Shown here piece after piece: positions 1 through 8,759 of a stretch of 40,994 nt of DNA; within the stretch, counting starts at the first letter, position 1; each line of letters begins with the position of its first letter. The DNA lies in NCBI GenBank assembly GCA_947460615.1, contig CANHHG010000013.1, positions 1 to 40,994 on the forward strand, written 5' to 3'. The notes beneath the pieces are model-generated. The model was not told the DNA's origin. It saw nothing but the letters and a program-made list of their open reading frames with translations, and did not search any database. Origin of the DNA: Bacteroidota bacterium (GTDB taxonomy: Bacteria; Bacteroidota; Bacteroidia; Flavobacteriales; Flavobacteriaceae). The translations under genes were made by a program, and so were the position numbers.

Positions 1-405
1 GATATGTTAAGTAAAAAAACAAAAAGGATTGATGCAGACAAAGCTCTTAAAAGTAATAAAACAGCTAATTATTATATAATTATTACTGAAAAAGACATTT
101 GCCATTTTAAAAGTGATATTAAACCAGAGTATGGAGTATTAGGTTTGGGACATATTAATGGTAAGACTTGCATCGTTTCAACATTTAGATTAGACAAACA
201 GGTGACGAAGCAAAAAGTAACAAAACAAAAAATATTAGAACGACTAGAAAAAGTAGCGCTTCATGAAATAGGTCATAATCTTGGGTTAAATCATTGTGTT
301 AATAGCAAAGTGTGTATGATGCATGCCGCTGAAGGAACTATCAAACAAGTAGATAGTGAGAAAGTATGGTTTTGTAAAAAATGCAAAAGCGTAATTAAAA
401 ATTAG
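1..405 (+). CDS. Archaemetzincin-like zinc metalloprotease (5' partial)
   Basis: The frame is open to the window edge, so the N-terminus probably lies upstream and the ATG at 4 need not be the start. Residues 87-98 (counted from that ATG) read HEIGHNLGLNHC, the metzincin-type HExxHxxGxxH zinc site followed by Cys. Next come C104, the M of a CxM motif at 106, a 17-residue spacer and CKKC at 124-127. This is the archaemetzincin signature (HExxHxxGxxHC, CxM, CxxC), except that five residues rather than the usual four separate the first two cysteines. The Glu is the expected general base, the three His bind catalytic zinc, and the four Cys form the family's structural zinc site. No signal peptide is visible in the available part, and the substrate is unknown. 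The gene ends 7 nt before the next one. Confidence 0.8.
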   Translation, partial: DMLSKKTKRIDADKALKSNKTANYYIIITEKDICHFKSDIKPEYGVLGLGHINGKTCIVSTFRLDKQVTKQKVTKQKILERLEKVALHEIGHNLGLNHCVNSKVCMMHAAEGTIKQVDSEKVWFCKKCKSVIKN

Positions 406-412
406 CGATTTT

Positions 413-925
413 ATGAGATATACATTATTGTTAATTTGCGTATTTTTTCTTTCAAAACAACCTTCAACAAGTATTGTAGATAAAGCAATTGCAATTCAAA
501 AGCAATATCAAGTAGGCAATGATAAATATGTGGTTATGGTTGATTTTTCTAAATCTATTTTTGAAAAGCGGCTCTACTTGGTGAATTGTAAAACTTCAAA
601 GATAGAAATGACCTCAATTGTTAGTCATGCATGGAATAGTGGGGCTTTATATGCGACAGATTTTAGTAATATAAATAAATCAAATAAATCAAGTCTGGGT
701 GCTTATCTGACAGAAAACACCTATTATGGTAAGTTTGGTTATTCATTAGTATTGAAAGGATTAGACAAAACTAATTCTAATGCTAAACTAAGAAAAATTA
801 TTTTTCATTCCTCAAAGAAAATGTCCTCAAAGTGGTCGCATGGATGCTTCGCATTGCCTGATAACAGTACAAGAAAAATAATTAATTTGATTAAGGATGG
901 ATGTTTAGTTTATGCCTATAAATAA
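413..925 (+). CDS. Murein L,D-transpeptidase catalytic domain family protein, secreted
   Basis: A 170-residue protein with a short N-terminal hydrophobic stretch (residues 3-13) that looks like a signal peptide. The C-terminal half carries His132, then Ser142-His143-Gly144-Cys145 followed by FALPD. This matches the H...SxGC active site of the L,D-transpeptidase relatives annotated in Bacteroidota as murein L,D-transpeptidase catalytic domain proteins. Cys145 would be the nucleophile. Family members form or exchange peptide cross-links in peptidoglycan in the periplasm; the activity of this one is inferred. The gene begins 7 nt after the archaemetzincin-like gene, so the two are probably co-transcribed. 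At 170 residues it is shorter than many family members. Confidence 0.72.
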   Translation: MRYTLLLICVFFLSKQPSTSIVDKAIAIQKQYQVGNDKYVVMVDFSKSIFEKRLYLVNCKTSKIEMTSIVSHAWNSGALYATDFSNINKSNKSSLGAYLTENTYYGKFGYSLVLKGLDKTNSNAKLRKIIFHSSKKMSSKWSHGCFALPDNSTRKIINLIKDGCLVYAYK

Positions 926-1161
926 ATAGACTTACTGATTTTATTTCTATTTTTTCAGTTAGAGAACTATTTACTAAAATGGAACCAACTTTTACCTGAG
1001 GTATTTTAGATAGCGAATCTAATTTCGAGTTGATGTCCTAGTCAACGTCATTTACTTTTGATTTTTCCTGTCCAATTGCGGTTAAAGGTCCAAGCAAAAG
1101 GGTTGGTAGGATCAACAACTTACTCCTTGAATTATTTAGTTTTTTATAGAAAGGTTAATTA

Positions 1162-1551
1162 TTAAAATACCTTGATGTTAATTATTTTTTTATCAACGTA
1201 ATCATCAAAACAATAAACCATAACATATTTGTTAGGTTGTGGTAAATTTCCCTCATAATTAAAGGACTCCATTGTGACTTCACCTGTCTTTTTATATAAT
1301 ACATAGACATAAGCTTTGTGAGAGTAATTATCATGGAGTTCTAAATTAAAGTCAAATTGTTTAAAAAACTGAACAGAATCTAGCTTGCTAATATTCAAAT
1401 CGAATTTATTAAGGAGTTGTTTTACAGAAACAGAATCTTTTTTCCATAAATCATTTAATTCGTAATAGTTCCCTGCTTTTCTAATTTGACTGAAAGTTAC
1501 GTTTGTGGTTAGAATGGTAAGCAATATACCAAGTAATTGGAGTTTTTTCAT
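1162..1551 (-). CDS. Small secreted protein of unknown function
   Basis: A 129-residue protein with a clear signal peptide: MKK, a hydrophobic core at residues 4-18, and cleavage probably after the TFSQ region around residue 21. The mature part has no family I recognise. It contains a middle region rich in Leu, Asp and Lys and a beta-rich C-terminal half containing VYVLYKK and YVMVYCF. It stands alone on the minus strand, convergent with the transpeptidase-like gene and divergent from the large surface-protein gene at 1863. The start is the ATG at 1551, which gives the complete signal sequence. Confidence 0.55.
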   Translation of the reverse strand: MKKLQLLGILLTILTTNVTFSQIRKAGNYYELNDLWKKDSVSVKQLLNKFDLNISKLDSVQFFKQFDFNLELHDNYSHKAYVYVLYKKTGEVTMESFNYEGNLPQPNKYVMVYCFDDYVDKKIINIKVF

Positions 1552-1763
1552 AATGTAAAAATTAGTTATGTTAATAATAATTTAGTTAACTACCGAGGTT
1601 AGTTAATTTGGGGCTTCTATTATTTTTTAAACGTAATTTTTTTACAATACGGTATATTGAGAGATTTTTATAATTAAATAACGACAAAACTGTTAAAATG
1701 TTATAATTGTAAATTTCCGAATCTCATTTTCTATTTTGTATCCATTTTTTGGAATGATTTTTA

Positions 1764-1796
1764 ATCGTTAAATAATGAATTTAATACGTTAACTAA
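1764..1796 (+). promoter_or_regulatory. Paired CGTT direct-repeat operator, copy A (LytTR-like)
   Basis: CGTT cores at 1766-1769 and 1787-1790 are exactly 21 bp apart. The first is followed by AAATAATGAA and the second sits in ATACGTTAACTAA. The same arrangement occurs at 21090-21124 (-), 25515-25549 (-) and 25684-25716 (+). It ends 66 nt before the ATG of the large surface-protein gene. Two 9-bp direct repeats with a GTT core and a 12-bp spacer are the known layout for LytTR response-regulator sites; assignment to that family is inference. Confidence 0.7.
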
Positions 1797-1825
1797 GCCA
1801 TTTATTTAATATTATTATTTTTTAT

Positions 1826-1833
1826 TAAATTTG
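1826..1833 (+). promoter_or_regulatory. Candidate -7 promoter box (TAAATTTG)
   Basis: A perfect match to the Bacteroidota -7 consensus TAnnTTTG. It starts 30 bp after the last base of the CTAA that closes operator copy A and lies 29 nt before the ATG at 1863. No TTG is found at the usual -33 distance, which would suit an activator-dependent promoter. Confidence 0.5.
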
Positions 1834-1862
1834 TTATAAATTCATCAAATTCAACAAAGTAA

Positions 1863-4800
1863 ATGAGAAAATTTATACTATTAGTTGCAGTTATCCTATT
1901 GAGTAATCAATCCCTTTTTTCTCAGGTGCCATCTTATGTGCCTACTAATGGACTTGTAGGCTTTTGGCCTTTTAGTGGTAATGCCAATGATGCTTCCACA
2001 AATGGAAATAACGGAACGGTGAATGGTGCTACTTTAACAACTGATAGGAATGGTGTTGCAAATAGTGCGTATAGTTTTAATGGATCAACATCTTATATTG
2101 ATTGTGGAACTAATACTTCCTTAAGAATAATTGGTAATATTTCTATAAGTTCTTGGTTTTTAATGGATGGTGGTTCTCTTAATCCTAGGATAGTTAATTA
2201 TGGAAATGCTACTGTTGGGGGTTATACAGTTTTTGTAGATGGTACCTCGAATGTAAGTAGAAAAATTAATGCAACAAATTTTAATGCAGGCGGAAGCGGA
2301 ACTGGTTTTTGTTGTAGTAATCCACAAAACTTCAATTTATCCTCTTTAGTTTGGCATCATATAGTTTATACTTCTGACAGTAGTGGTCTTGCAAAAATAT
2401 ATATTGATGGTGTTCAAATTTCTTCCTATCAAGGAGTACCCGTAAATAATATTAATTATTCGGGTTCTTTCAATATCGGTAGACTTAATTTTCCGAGTTA
2501 TGATACTTGGGGAGGAAAACTCGACGACATCGGAATTTGGAATCGAGTTTTAACAGCTCAAGAAGTTACAGCATTATATACTTCTTGCACTCCTCCAGCA
2601 GCCCCAACAGGTGCTTTAACTCAAACTTTCTGCGCAACACCAGCACCAACTGTAGCTAGTTTAACGGCTACGGGAACAGGAATTCAATGGTATGCGGCAG
2701 CAACGGGGGGAACGGCTTTGGCTACTACAACAGCATTGGTAAATGGGACTACTTATTATGCTACACAAACCCTAAACGCCTGTGAAAGTACCACTAGATT
2801 AGCGGTAACAGTAACATTGAACGACCCTCAAATTACTGCAAGTGCAACTACGGTTTGTAGTGGAACGCCATTAACAATCAATATAAATGATGTTAACACA
2901 CCTCGATTTAATATTATTGATTTTTCAAATAAATTCAACTACAATCCTTCTACTTTACCTTTAGGTTCAACAGATTTCTTAAGTATGCCTACTGGTAATA
3001 TCTTATTCAATAATATACCTTATTCAATTTCTAGTTGGAATAATACTTTTAATAGTTGGAATGCACATTATGATACAGGTAATAATCCAAGAATTTTAGA
3101 ATTAAATTTTACAAGTCAAATAGTCAATGACTTAAATTTATTAGCCAACACTTTTTGGGGTCAATTTGGACCAAATTCTTATGTTACAATTGAATTTTAT
3201 AATAATTCTAATTTAGTTCATACAAAGAATCTAATTGGCGATATAGATATTAGAGATTATAATAATAGTATTCATCCAAATAATATTAACAATACGACAA
3301 CTACAAACGTATTTAATTTTGGGAATAGTAGATTAGATAATATTAAAATTCAATTGCCAACTTCACAAATTATTAATAAAGTAGTAGTGAAGGATTTTGG
3401 TTCAACTGCTTTTCAGAGAATATTTATAGTTGCTGCAACTTTATCGATAAATGCCAATCAGACTTCCTATCTCTGGTCCACAGGAGCCACCACTGCAACC
3501 ATCAACCCAAGCCCAATGGCAACCACAACTTATTGGTGTGATGTAACAGTCAATGGAGTTACTTGTAGAAAAACGGTTACCATCACGGTGAATTCAATTC
3601 CAGCAGCCCCAACAGGTGCCTTAACCCAAACTTTCTGTGCAACACCAGCGCCAACTGTAGCTAGTTTAACGGCTACAGGAACAGGTGTTCAATGGTATGC
3701 TGCAGCAACGGGAGGAACGGCTTTAGCAACTACAACGGCATTAGTGAGTGGAACTACTTATTATGCTACACAAACCCTAAACGCTTGTGAAAGTACTACC
3801 AGATTAGCAGTAACAGTAACATTAAATGACCCACAAATTACGGCTAGCGCAACAACAATTTGTAGTGGAACGCCAGTTATTTTAAGCGCAAGTACTACAG
3901 CAACTGTAGCGCAAAACTGTAATTTACCTGCCAATTTACAAACCGGTTTAGTGGGTTATTGGCCATTTTGTGGAAATGCTAATGATGTTTCAGGAAATGC
4001 TAATAATGGAACCGTTAATGGAGCTACTTTAACGACAGACCGTTTTGGAAATGCGAATAGTGCTTATAATTTTGATGGGGTTGGTAATTATATAATTGTA
4101 CCGAGTAATAATGTATTTAATTCAAATGATATAAGTGTAAGTATGTGGGTGAGTAGCACTAAGCTTCAACGTCAAATAGCTCTTATTAGGTTGACTTACG
4201 CTAATGCATCCAATGAACATTTTGGTATTGCTTTTAATGATTTAAATCCATATGGAGTTGAATTAGCAGCAAAATATAACACACTAAACTGTTTAGCAGG
4301 TCAAGGGTGGCAAAAAAATGAAAAAATACAAAATATTTTAGATAATAATTTCCATCATGTTTTAGGAACTATCAGTGGCAATACATTAAAAATATATATT
4401 GACGGTAATTTATCACAAACATTAGTAACACCATATCTACAAACTTCAAATTGTTGGAATGGAGATATTCAAATTGGGAGAAATTGGTCAAGCTTAACAG
4501 ATTTTTTTAGAGGAAAAATTGATGACATCGGAATCTGGAACCGTACACTTTCTACATTAGAAGTTCAACAACTTTATACTGCTGCGCCAACCTACCTTTG
4601 GTCAACAGGAGACACTACCGCAACCATCAACCCAAGCCCAACGGCAACCACAACTTATTGGTGTGATGTAACGGTTAATGGAGTTACTTGTAGAAAAACG
4701 GTTACTATAACGGTAAATACAACGCCAACTCCAACAGGAACTGCAACTCAAACTTACTGCGCAACTCCAGCGCCAACTGTAGCTAGTTTAACGGCTACAG

Positions 4801-7232
4801 GAACAGGAATTCAGTGGTATGCGGCAGCAACGGGTGGAACCCCTTTGGCAACTACAACGGCTTTAGTGAGTGGAACTACTTATTATGCTACACAAACCCT
4901 AAACGCTTGTGAAAGTACCACTAGATTAGCCGTAACAGTAACCCTAAACGACCCACAAATTACGGCTAGTGCAACTACGGTTTGTAGTGGAACACCGGTT
5001 ACCTTAAGTGCAAGTACTACAGCGGCCACAGCACAAAACTGTGATTTGTCGGCCAATTTACGAATGGGCTTAGTAGGTTATTGGCCATTTTGTGGAAACG
5101 CCAATGATGTTTCAGGAAATGCAAATAATGGAACCGTTAATGGAGCTACTTTAACGACAGACCGTTTTGGAAATGCGAATAGTGCGTATAGTTTTGATGG
5201 GGTTGATGATTTTATTGAAAGTTCTAACTTTTGTTATAATAATGGAGACTTAGATCAAACTGTTTCGGTTTGGTTCAATCCAACCTCGAATACTTCGACA
5301 ATTGGACCAGGACAAACATTTTTTAATACTGCACCTCATAACGGGTTTGGTTTTGGATATAGCTATATTGGAAATCAAAGTATATATATCTTTAAAAACT
5401 CGGATCCGGGAGTTTCGGCTTGGAATATTGCATCAAATATTACATTTAATACACCTACAATTAATTTAAATTCTTGGCATCATGCGTTAGTAGTTAAGCA
5501 AGGTTTAGAATATAAATTTTATTATAATGGTAATTTAGTAGGTAATTTAGTTTCTACAATAAATCCAATACAATACCTATGTAAAATTCGTTTTGGTGCA
5601 ATAACATGTTGCCAACCAGAAGTTTTTAATGGAAAATTAGATGATATTTCTTTATTTAATCGTGCGCTTTCTCCAACTGAAATAACTCAACTTTATAATT
5701 CTAATCAAGCGACCTATCTTTGGTCAACAGGAGCCACCACTGCTACCATTAACCCAAGCCCAACGGCAACTACTACTTATTGGTGTGACGTAACTGTGAA
5801 TGGAGTGACTTGTAGAAAAAGTATTACCATCACGGTGAACCCAAATACCACTCCTACATTTACGCAAGTAGCCCCAATTTGTAATGGAGCTACGGTAGCG
5901 GCATTACCAACGACATCAAACGAGGGTATCACAGGAACTTGGTCGCCAGCGTTGAACAATACCACAACGACAATCTACACATTCGCACCAACAGCAGGTC
6001 AGTGTGCTACAACAGCTACCATGACCATTACGGTGAACCCAAATAGCACTCCTACATTTACGCAAGTAGCTCCAATATGTAATGGAGCAACGGTAGCGGC
6101 ATTGCCAACCACTTCAACGAATAGTTTTACAGGAACTTGGTCGCCAGCGTTGAATAATACGGCAACAACAACCTATACTTTCACGCCAACAGCAGGTCAG
6201 TGTGCTACTACAGCTACAATGACGATCACGGTGAACCCAAATATCGCACCAACATTTACTCAAGTAGCCGCAATTTGTAATGGAGCAACGGTAGCGGCAT
6301 TGCCAACGACTTCAACGAATAGTATCACAGGAACTTGGTTGCCAGCATTGAATAATACGGCAACAACAACCTATACTTTCACACCAACTGCAGGGCTTTG
6401 TGCAACTACGGCATCAATGACGATTACAGTTAATCCATTGCCGATAGCGCCAACGGGAACTATTACGCAAACTTTCTGTGCGAATATTTATCCTACTTTG
6501 CAGAATATTGTGGTGACTCCAAGTAATATTAATTGGTATACTTCGCTTACCAGTACTTCACCTTTGCCGTTAACCACTAATTTACCGGTGGGTACAACTA
6601 CCTATTATGCTTCACAGTTTGATGCAGTCACTGGTTGTATGAGCAATGGAAGATTGGCAGTAGTATCGACGGTATTACTTGAAAATACTCCGTCGACACT
6701 TACAGATCAAACTTTTTGTAGTACAGATATAAAAACTCTTGCCGACGTAAAAACGAATGGCTTGAATATAGTATGGTATTCTTCTTCAAGTGGAGGAACT
6801 CCATTAATGGAAAGCTATTTATTAACGTCCAGCCAAAGTTTGTATGCTGCGATTTATAATGCTGCTTCGGGTTGTGAAAGTCCAATCAGACAAATGGTTC
6901 AAATTACCATTATCAATTGCCAATTGGTTCCTAATAATTTATTGACGCTAAATGATAATAGTTTAAATGATAATTTGACAATTGAAAATATTGAGAATTT
7001 CCCAATTAACCAGATTGAAATTTACAATCGTTTTGGGGAATTAGTATGGAAAACAGAATATTATAATAATGATAGTAATACGTTCAAAGGAAGAGCCAAT
7101 GTAAGTGGTGTATTCCAAAAGGACAGTGATTTACCAACAGGGACATATTATTTTATTCTAAAATATTATGACTCTTATCGAGGAAAATACACGGATTTGA
7201 AATCATTTTTATACATTAATAACAATAACTAA
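1863..7232 (+). CDS. Giant T9SS type B surface protein with three LamG domains and Ig-like repeats
   Basis: 1789 residues with a signal peptide at about 1-20 (ending SLFSQ). Order: LamG/concanavalin-like domain (about 25-240); three near-identical Ig-like modules beginning PTGALTQTFCATPAP or similar (about 245, 580 and 955); two further LamG domains (about 690-905 and 1060-1280); three tandem 66-residue repeats (1327-1524); two diverged Ig-like modules; and a C-terminal domain (about 1690-1789) with IYNRFGELVWKTEYYNN and LPTGTYYFILKYY. That ending is the gliding-motility-associated, type B sorting signal, so the protein should cross the outer membrane by T9SS and stay at the surface. LamG and Ig modules usually bind glycans or act as spacers, so an adhesin is likely; the ligand is unknown. 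A PorP/SprF-family gene follows after 8 nt, the usual partner for type B cargo. Inserts inside an Ig-like unit are described under findings. Confidence 0.88.
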   Translation: MRKFILLVAVILLSNQSLFSQVPSYVPTNGLVGFWPFSGNANDASTNGNNGTVNGATLTTDRNGVANSAYSFNGSTSYIDCGTNTSLRIIGNISISSWFLMDGGSLNPRIVNYGNATVGGYTVFVDGTSNVSRKINATNFNAGGSGTGFCCSNPQNFNLSSLVWHHIVYTSDSSGLAKIYIDGVQISSYQGVPVNNINYSGSFNIGRLNFPSYDTWGGKLDDIGIWNRVLTAQEVTALYTSCTPPAAPTGALTQTFCATPAPTVASLTATGTGIQWYAAATGGTALATTTALVNGTTYYATQTLNACESTTRLAVTVTLNDPQITASATTVCSGTPLTININDVNTPRFNIIDFSNKFNYNPSTLPLGSTDFLSMPTGNILFNNIPYSISSWNNTFNSWNAHYDTGNNPRILELNFTSQIVNDLNLLANTFWGQFGPNSYVTIEFYNNSNLVHTKNLIGDIDIRDYNNSIHPNNINNTTTTNVFNFGNSRLDNIKIQLPTSQIINKVVVKDFGSTAFQRIFIVAATLSINANQTSYLWSTGATTATINPSPMATTTYWCDVTVNGVTCRKTVTITVNSIPAAPTGALTQTFCATPAPTVASLTATGTGVQWYAAATGGTALATTTALVSGTTYYATQTLNACESTTRLAVTVTLNDPQITASATTICSGTPVILSASTTATVAQNCNLPANLQTGLVGYWPFCGNANDVSGNANNGTVNGATLTTDRFGNANSAYNFDGVGNYIIVPSNNVFNSNDISVSMWVSSTKLQRQIALIRLTYANASNEHFGIAFNDLNPYGVELAAKYNTLNCLAGQGWQKNEKIQNILDNNFHHVLGTISGNTLKIYIDGNLSQTLVTPYLQTSNCWNGDIQIGRNWSSLTDFFRGKIDDIGIWNRTLSTLEVQQLYTAAPTYLWSTGDTTATINPSPTATTTYWCDVTVNGVTCRKTVTITVNTTPTPTGTATQTYCATPAPTVASLTATGTGIQWYAAATGGTPLATTTALVSGTTYYATQTLNACESTTRLAVTVTLNDPQITASATTVCSGTPVTLSASTTAATAQNCDLSANLRMGLVGYWPFCGNANDVSGNANNGTVNGATLTTDRFGNANSAYSFDGVDDFIESSNFCYNNGDLDQTVSVWFNPTSNTSTIGPGQTFFNTAPHNGFGFGYSYIGNQSIYIFKNSDPGVSAWNIASNITFNTPTINLNSWHHALVVKQGLEYKFYYNGNLVGNLVSTINPIQYLCKIRFGAITCCQPEVFNGKLDDISLFNRALSPTEITQLYNSNQATYLWSTGATTATINPSPTATTTYWCDVTVNGVTCRKSITITVNPNTTPTFTQVAPICNGATVAALPTTSNEGITGTWSPALNNTTTTIYTFAPTAGQCATTATMTITVNPNSTPTFTQVAPICNGATVAALPTTSTNSFTGTWSPALNNTATTTYTFTPTAGQCATTATMTITVNPNIAPTFTQVAAICNGATVAALPTTSTNSITGTWLPALNNTATTTYTFTPTAGLCATTASMTITVNPLPIAPTGTITQTFCANIYPTLQNIVVTPSNINWYTSLTSTSPLPLTTNLPVGTTTYYASQFDAVTGCMSNGRLAVVSTVLLENTPSTLTDQTFCSTDIKTLADVKTNGLNIVWYSSSSGGTPLMESYLLTSSQSLYAAIYNAASGCESPIRQMVQITIINCQLVPNNLLTLNDNSLNDNLTIENIENFPINQIEIYNRFGELVWKTEYYNNDSNTFKGRANVSGVFQKDSDLPTGTYYFILKYYDSYRGKYTDLKSFLYINNNN
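2590..5020 (+). repeat. Three near-identical ~290-bp Ig-module repeats inside the surface-protein gene
   Basis: Copies lie at about 2590-2880, 3600-3890 and 4725-5020. Each encodes an Ig-like module containing GIQWYAAATGG or GVQWYAAATGG and ending with TLNDPQITASATT. Identity extends to most synonymous positions, which points to recent duplication or gene conversion rather than protein-level selection alone. Confidence 0.8.
5841..6434 (+). repeat. Three tandem 198-bp repeats (66 residues each)
   Basis: Units start at 5841, 6039 and 6237, an exact 198-bp period. Each encodes a module starting around PTFTQVAPICNGATVAALPTT and ending MTITVNPN or similar. The reading frame is kept, so copy number can change without a frameshift. 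Confidence 0.85.
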
Positions 7233-7240
7233 GGATCCCT

Positions 7241-8152
7241 ATGAAAAAGTATATAATTGCATTTAATTTGCTAGTTAGCGTATTGGTTTTTTCACAATCG
7301 GATCCTAAACTTTCAATATTTAGTTACAATCCCTTGCAATACAATCCGGCCTATGCGGGTGCCTTTGACGGACTTAGCGTTACAGGAATTTATAGTTCTC
7401 AATGGGTAGGTTTTGAGGGTGCTCCAAAAACAATATTTTTCTCTGCACATTCTAATGTGATACAGCGAGAAATAGGAGTAGGAGTTAATATTACTAGTGA
7501 TAAATTAGGACCAGTTCAAGAAAATCAAATTGTGGGTAACTTTGCTTACAATATATTTTTAAACGACGAGATTAGTTTGAATTTAGGATTAAAAGCGGGG
7601 TTAAATAATTTTAATTTAGACTACCGTTTACTAACCATCGAAAACCCTCAAGAAGCAGGAATTTTTGACGGTAACTTGAATCAATATTCTCCAATTGTAG
7701 GAGCTGGTTTTTACCTTTCTAATCCAAGTGGTTATATCGGTGTTTCGGTTCCAAATCTATTAAAAACCAATTATATTACGGGCTCTCAAATCTCAATTGC
7801 AAATACAAAACCAAATTATTTCTTAACGGCGGGTTATAAATTTGATTTAAAAAATGAGATCTATTTAATTCCTAATATTTTAACCAGAGTAACCGCTGGA
7901 GCGCCAATAGCCAATTTGATTTCTTTAAATTTAGATTATCAAAATAATATAATGCTAGGAATGAACCTTCAACCAACATCGAGTTTTGGAGGTTTTTTCG
8001 GTTACCGATTTAAAAACAACTGGTCGATTGGTTACGCCTACGACTCGGCAATAAATAATTTCAGTACAGAATCGGGAGGAATTCACACTTTTTATCTGAA
8101 CTTTAGAATAGACGATATTTTATCCAATCATTACGGATTTGGTACATTTTAG
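7241..8152 (+). CDS. Type IX secretion system membrane protein, PorP/SprF family
   Basis: 303 residues with a signal peptide (cleavage near VLVFSQ, about residue 19). The mature start contains YNPLQYNPAYAGAFDG, the characteristic NPAYAG segment of the PorP/SprF family, followed by alternating beta strands typical of an outer-membrane barrel. Family members are needed for secretion or surface attachment of a cognate type B cargo such as SprB. The gene lies 8 nt downstream of the giant type B protein, so the two form a cargo-partner pair and are very probably co-transcribed. A hairpin terminator follows at 8177. I leave the symbol blank because the genome may hold several sprF paralogues. Confidence 0.9.
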   Translation: MKKYIIAFNLLVSVLVFSQSDPKLSIFSYNPLQYNPAYAGAFDGLSVTGIYSSQWVGFEGAPKTIFFSAHSNVIQREIGVGVNITSDKLGPVQENQIVGNFAYNIFLNDEISLNLGLKAGLNNFNLDYRLLTIENPQEAGIFDGNLNQYSPIVGAGFYLSNPSGYIGVSVPNLLKTNYITGSQISIANTKPNYFLTAGYKFDLKNEIYLIPNILTRVTAGAPIANLISLNLDYQNNIMLGMNLQPTSSFGGFFGYRFKNNWSIGYAYDSAINNFSTESGGIHTFYLNFRIDDILSNHYGFGTF

Positions 8153-8176
8153 TGGTATTGCCTATTAGTGAATTAG

Positions 8177-8208
8177 AACCTTTAATTAATTTTAAAGGTT
8201 TTTTTATT
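8177..8208 (+). terminator. Rho-independent terminator after the surface-protein/SprF pair
   Basis: A perfect 9-bp stem, AACCTTTAA (8177-8185) with TTAAAGGTT (8192-8200), a 6-nt loop and then TTTTTATT. It lies 24 nt after the SprF-like stop codon. Confidence 0.8.
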
Positions 8209-8213
8209 CCCAA

Positions 8214-8231
8214 TATATTTGCTTACTTTTG
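8214..8231 (+). promoter_or_regulatory. Candidate promoter for tpx (two overlapping-range -7 boxes)
   Basis: TATATTTG at 8214-8221 and TACTTTTG at 8224-8231 both fit TAnnTTTG and lie just upstream of the tpx ATG at 8254, right after a terminator. No clear -33 TTG is seen, and which box is used cannot be told from sequence. Confidence 0.5.
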
Positions 8232-8253
8232 ATGTTTAAAAAAAATAACAATT

Positions 8254-8751
8254 ATGGCAGTAGTTACATTAGGAGGAAATCCAATCAATACAAGTGGTGA
8301 ATTACCAAAAGTAGGTTCTAAAGCAATCGATTTTAAATTGGTACAAAAAGATTTGTCAATTGCTAGTTTAGCCAATTTTGCTGGAAGTAAATTGGTATTC
8401 AATATTTTCCCAAGTATTGATACTGGAACTTGCGCTACCTCTGTTAGAAAATTCAATGAAAAAGCAAGTGCTTTACCTAATACTAAAGTGTTGTGCATTT
8501 CTAGAGATTTGCCATTTGCGCAAACTCGTTTTTGCGGTGCTGAAGGTCTTGAAAATGTAATTAATCTGTCCGATTTTAATACAGGTGCTTTTGGAAAAGA
8601 CTACGGTTTGGAAATTGTAGAAAGCGTTTTAGCAGGTTTGCATTCTAGAGTCGTTATAGTAATTGATGAAAATGGCATTGTTCAATATGCAGAGCAAGTA
8701 CCTGAAATAGCTAATGAACCTAATTATGACGCTGCTTTAGCGGTACTTTAA
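8254..8751 (+). CDS. tpx: Thiol peroxidase (atypical 2-Cys peroxiredoxin)
   Basis: 165 residues, full length for Tpx. The peroxidatic Cys60 lies in [18 protein letters not shown] and the resolving Cys94 in [15 protein letters not shown], both nearly the same as in E. coli Tpx. It reduces hydrogen peroxide and alkyl hydroperoxides in the cytoplasm or periplasm through an intramolecular disulfide recycled by thioredoxin. No signal peptide is visible, so a cytoplasmic location is likely. It has its own upstream promoter-like boxes after a terminator. The dgkA-family gene follows after about 8 nt, so this may be the first gene of the housekeeping run that reaches ribB. Confidence 0.96.
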   Translation: MAVVTLGGNPINTSGELPKVGSKAIDFKLVQKDLSIASLANFAGSKLVFNIFPSIDTGTCATSVRKFNEKASALPNTKVLCISRDLPFAQTRFCGAEGLENVINLSDFNTGAFGKDYGLEIVESVLAGLHSRVVIVIDENGIVQYAEQVPEIANEPNYDAALAVL

Positions 8752-8759
8752 TATTGAGT

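Larger units (their letters stand above)
1552..1862. other. Divergent intergenic region with regulatory elements
   Basis: 311 bp between divergent genes, very AT-rich. It contains the paired CGTT motif and a -7 box serving the rightward gene (listed separately). Near the leftward gene are two copies of TTAGTTAA at about 1591-1612 and an AAACGT at about 1629. These resemble parts of the motif but lack its 21-bp spacing. No coding signal is seen. Confidence 0.5.

Noticed and set aside
1562-1635. A fifth copy of the paired CGTT operator facing the gene at 1162-1551
   Set aside because: TTAGTTAA and AAACGT pieces are present, but the 21-bp spacing and the ATACGTTAACTAA core are not. At best it is a decayed site.
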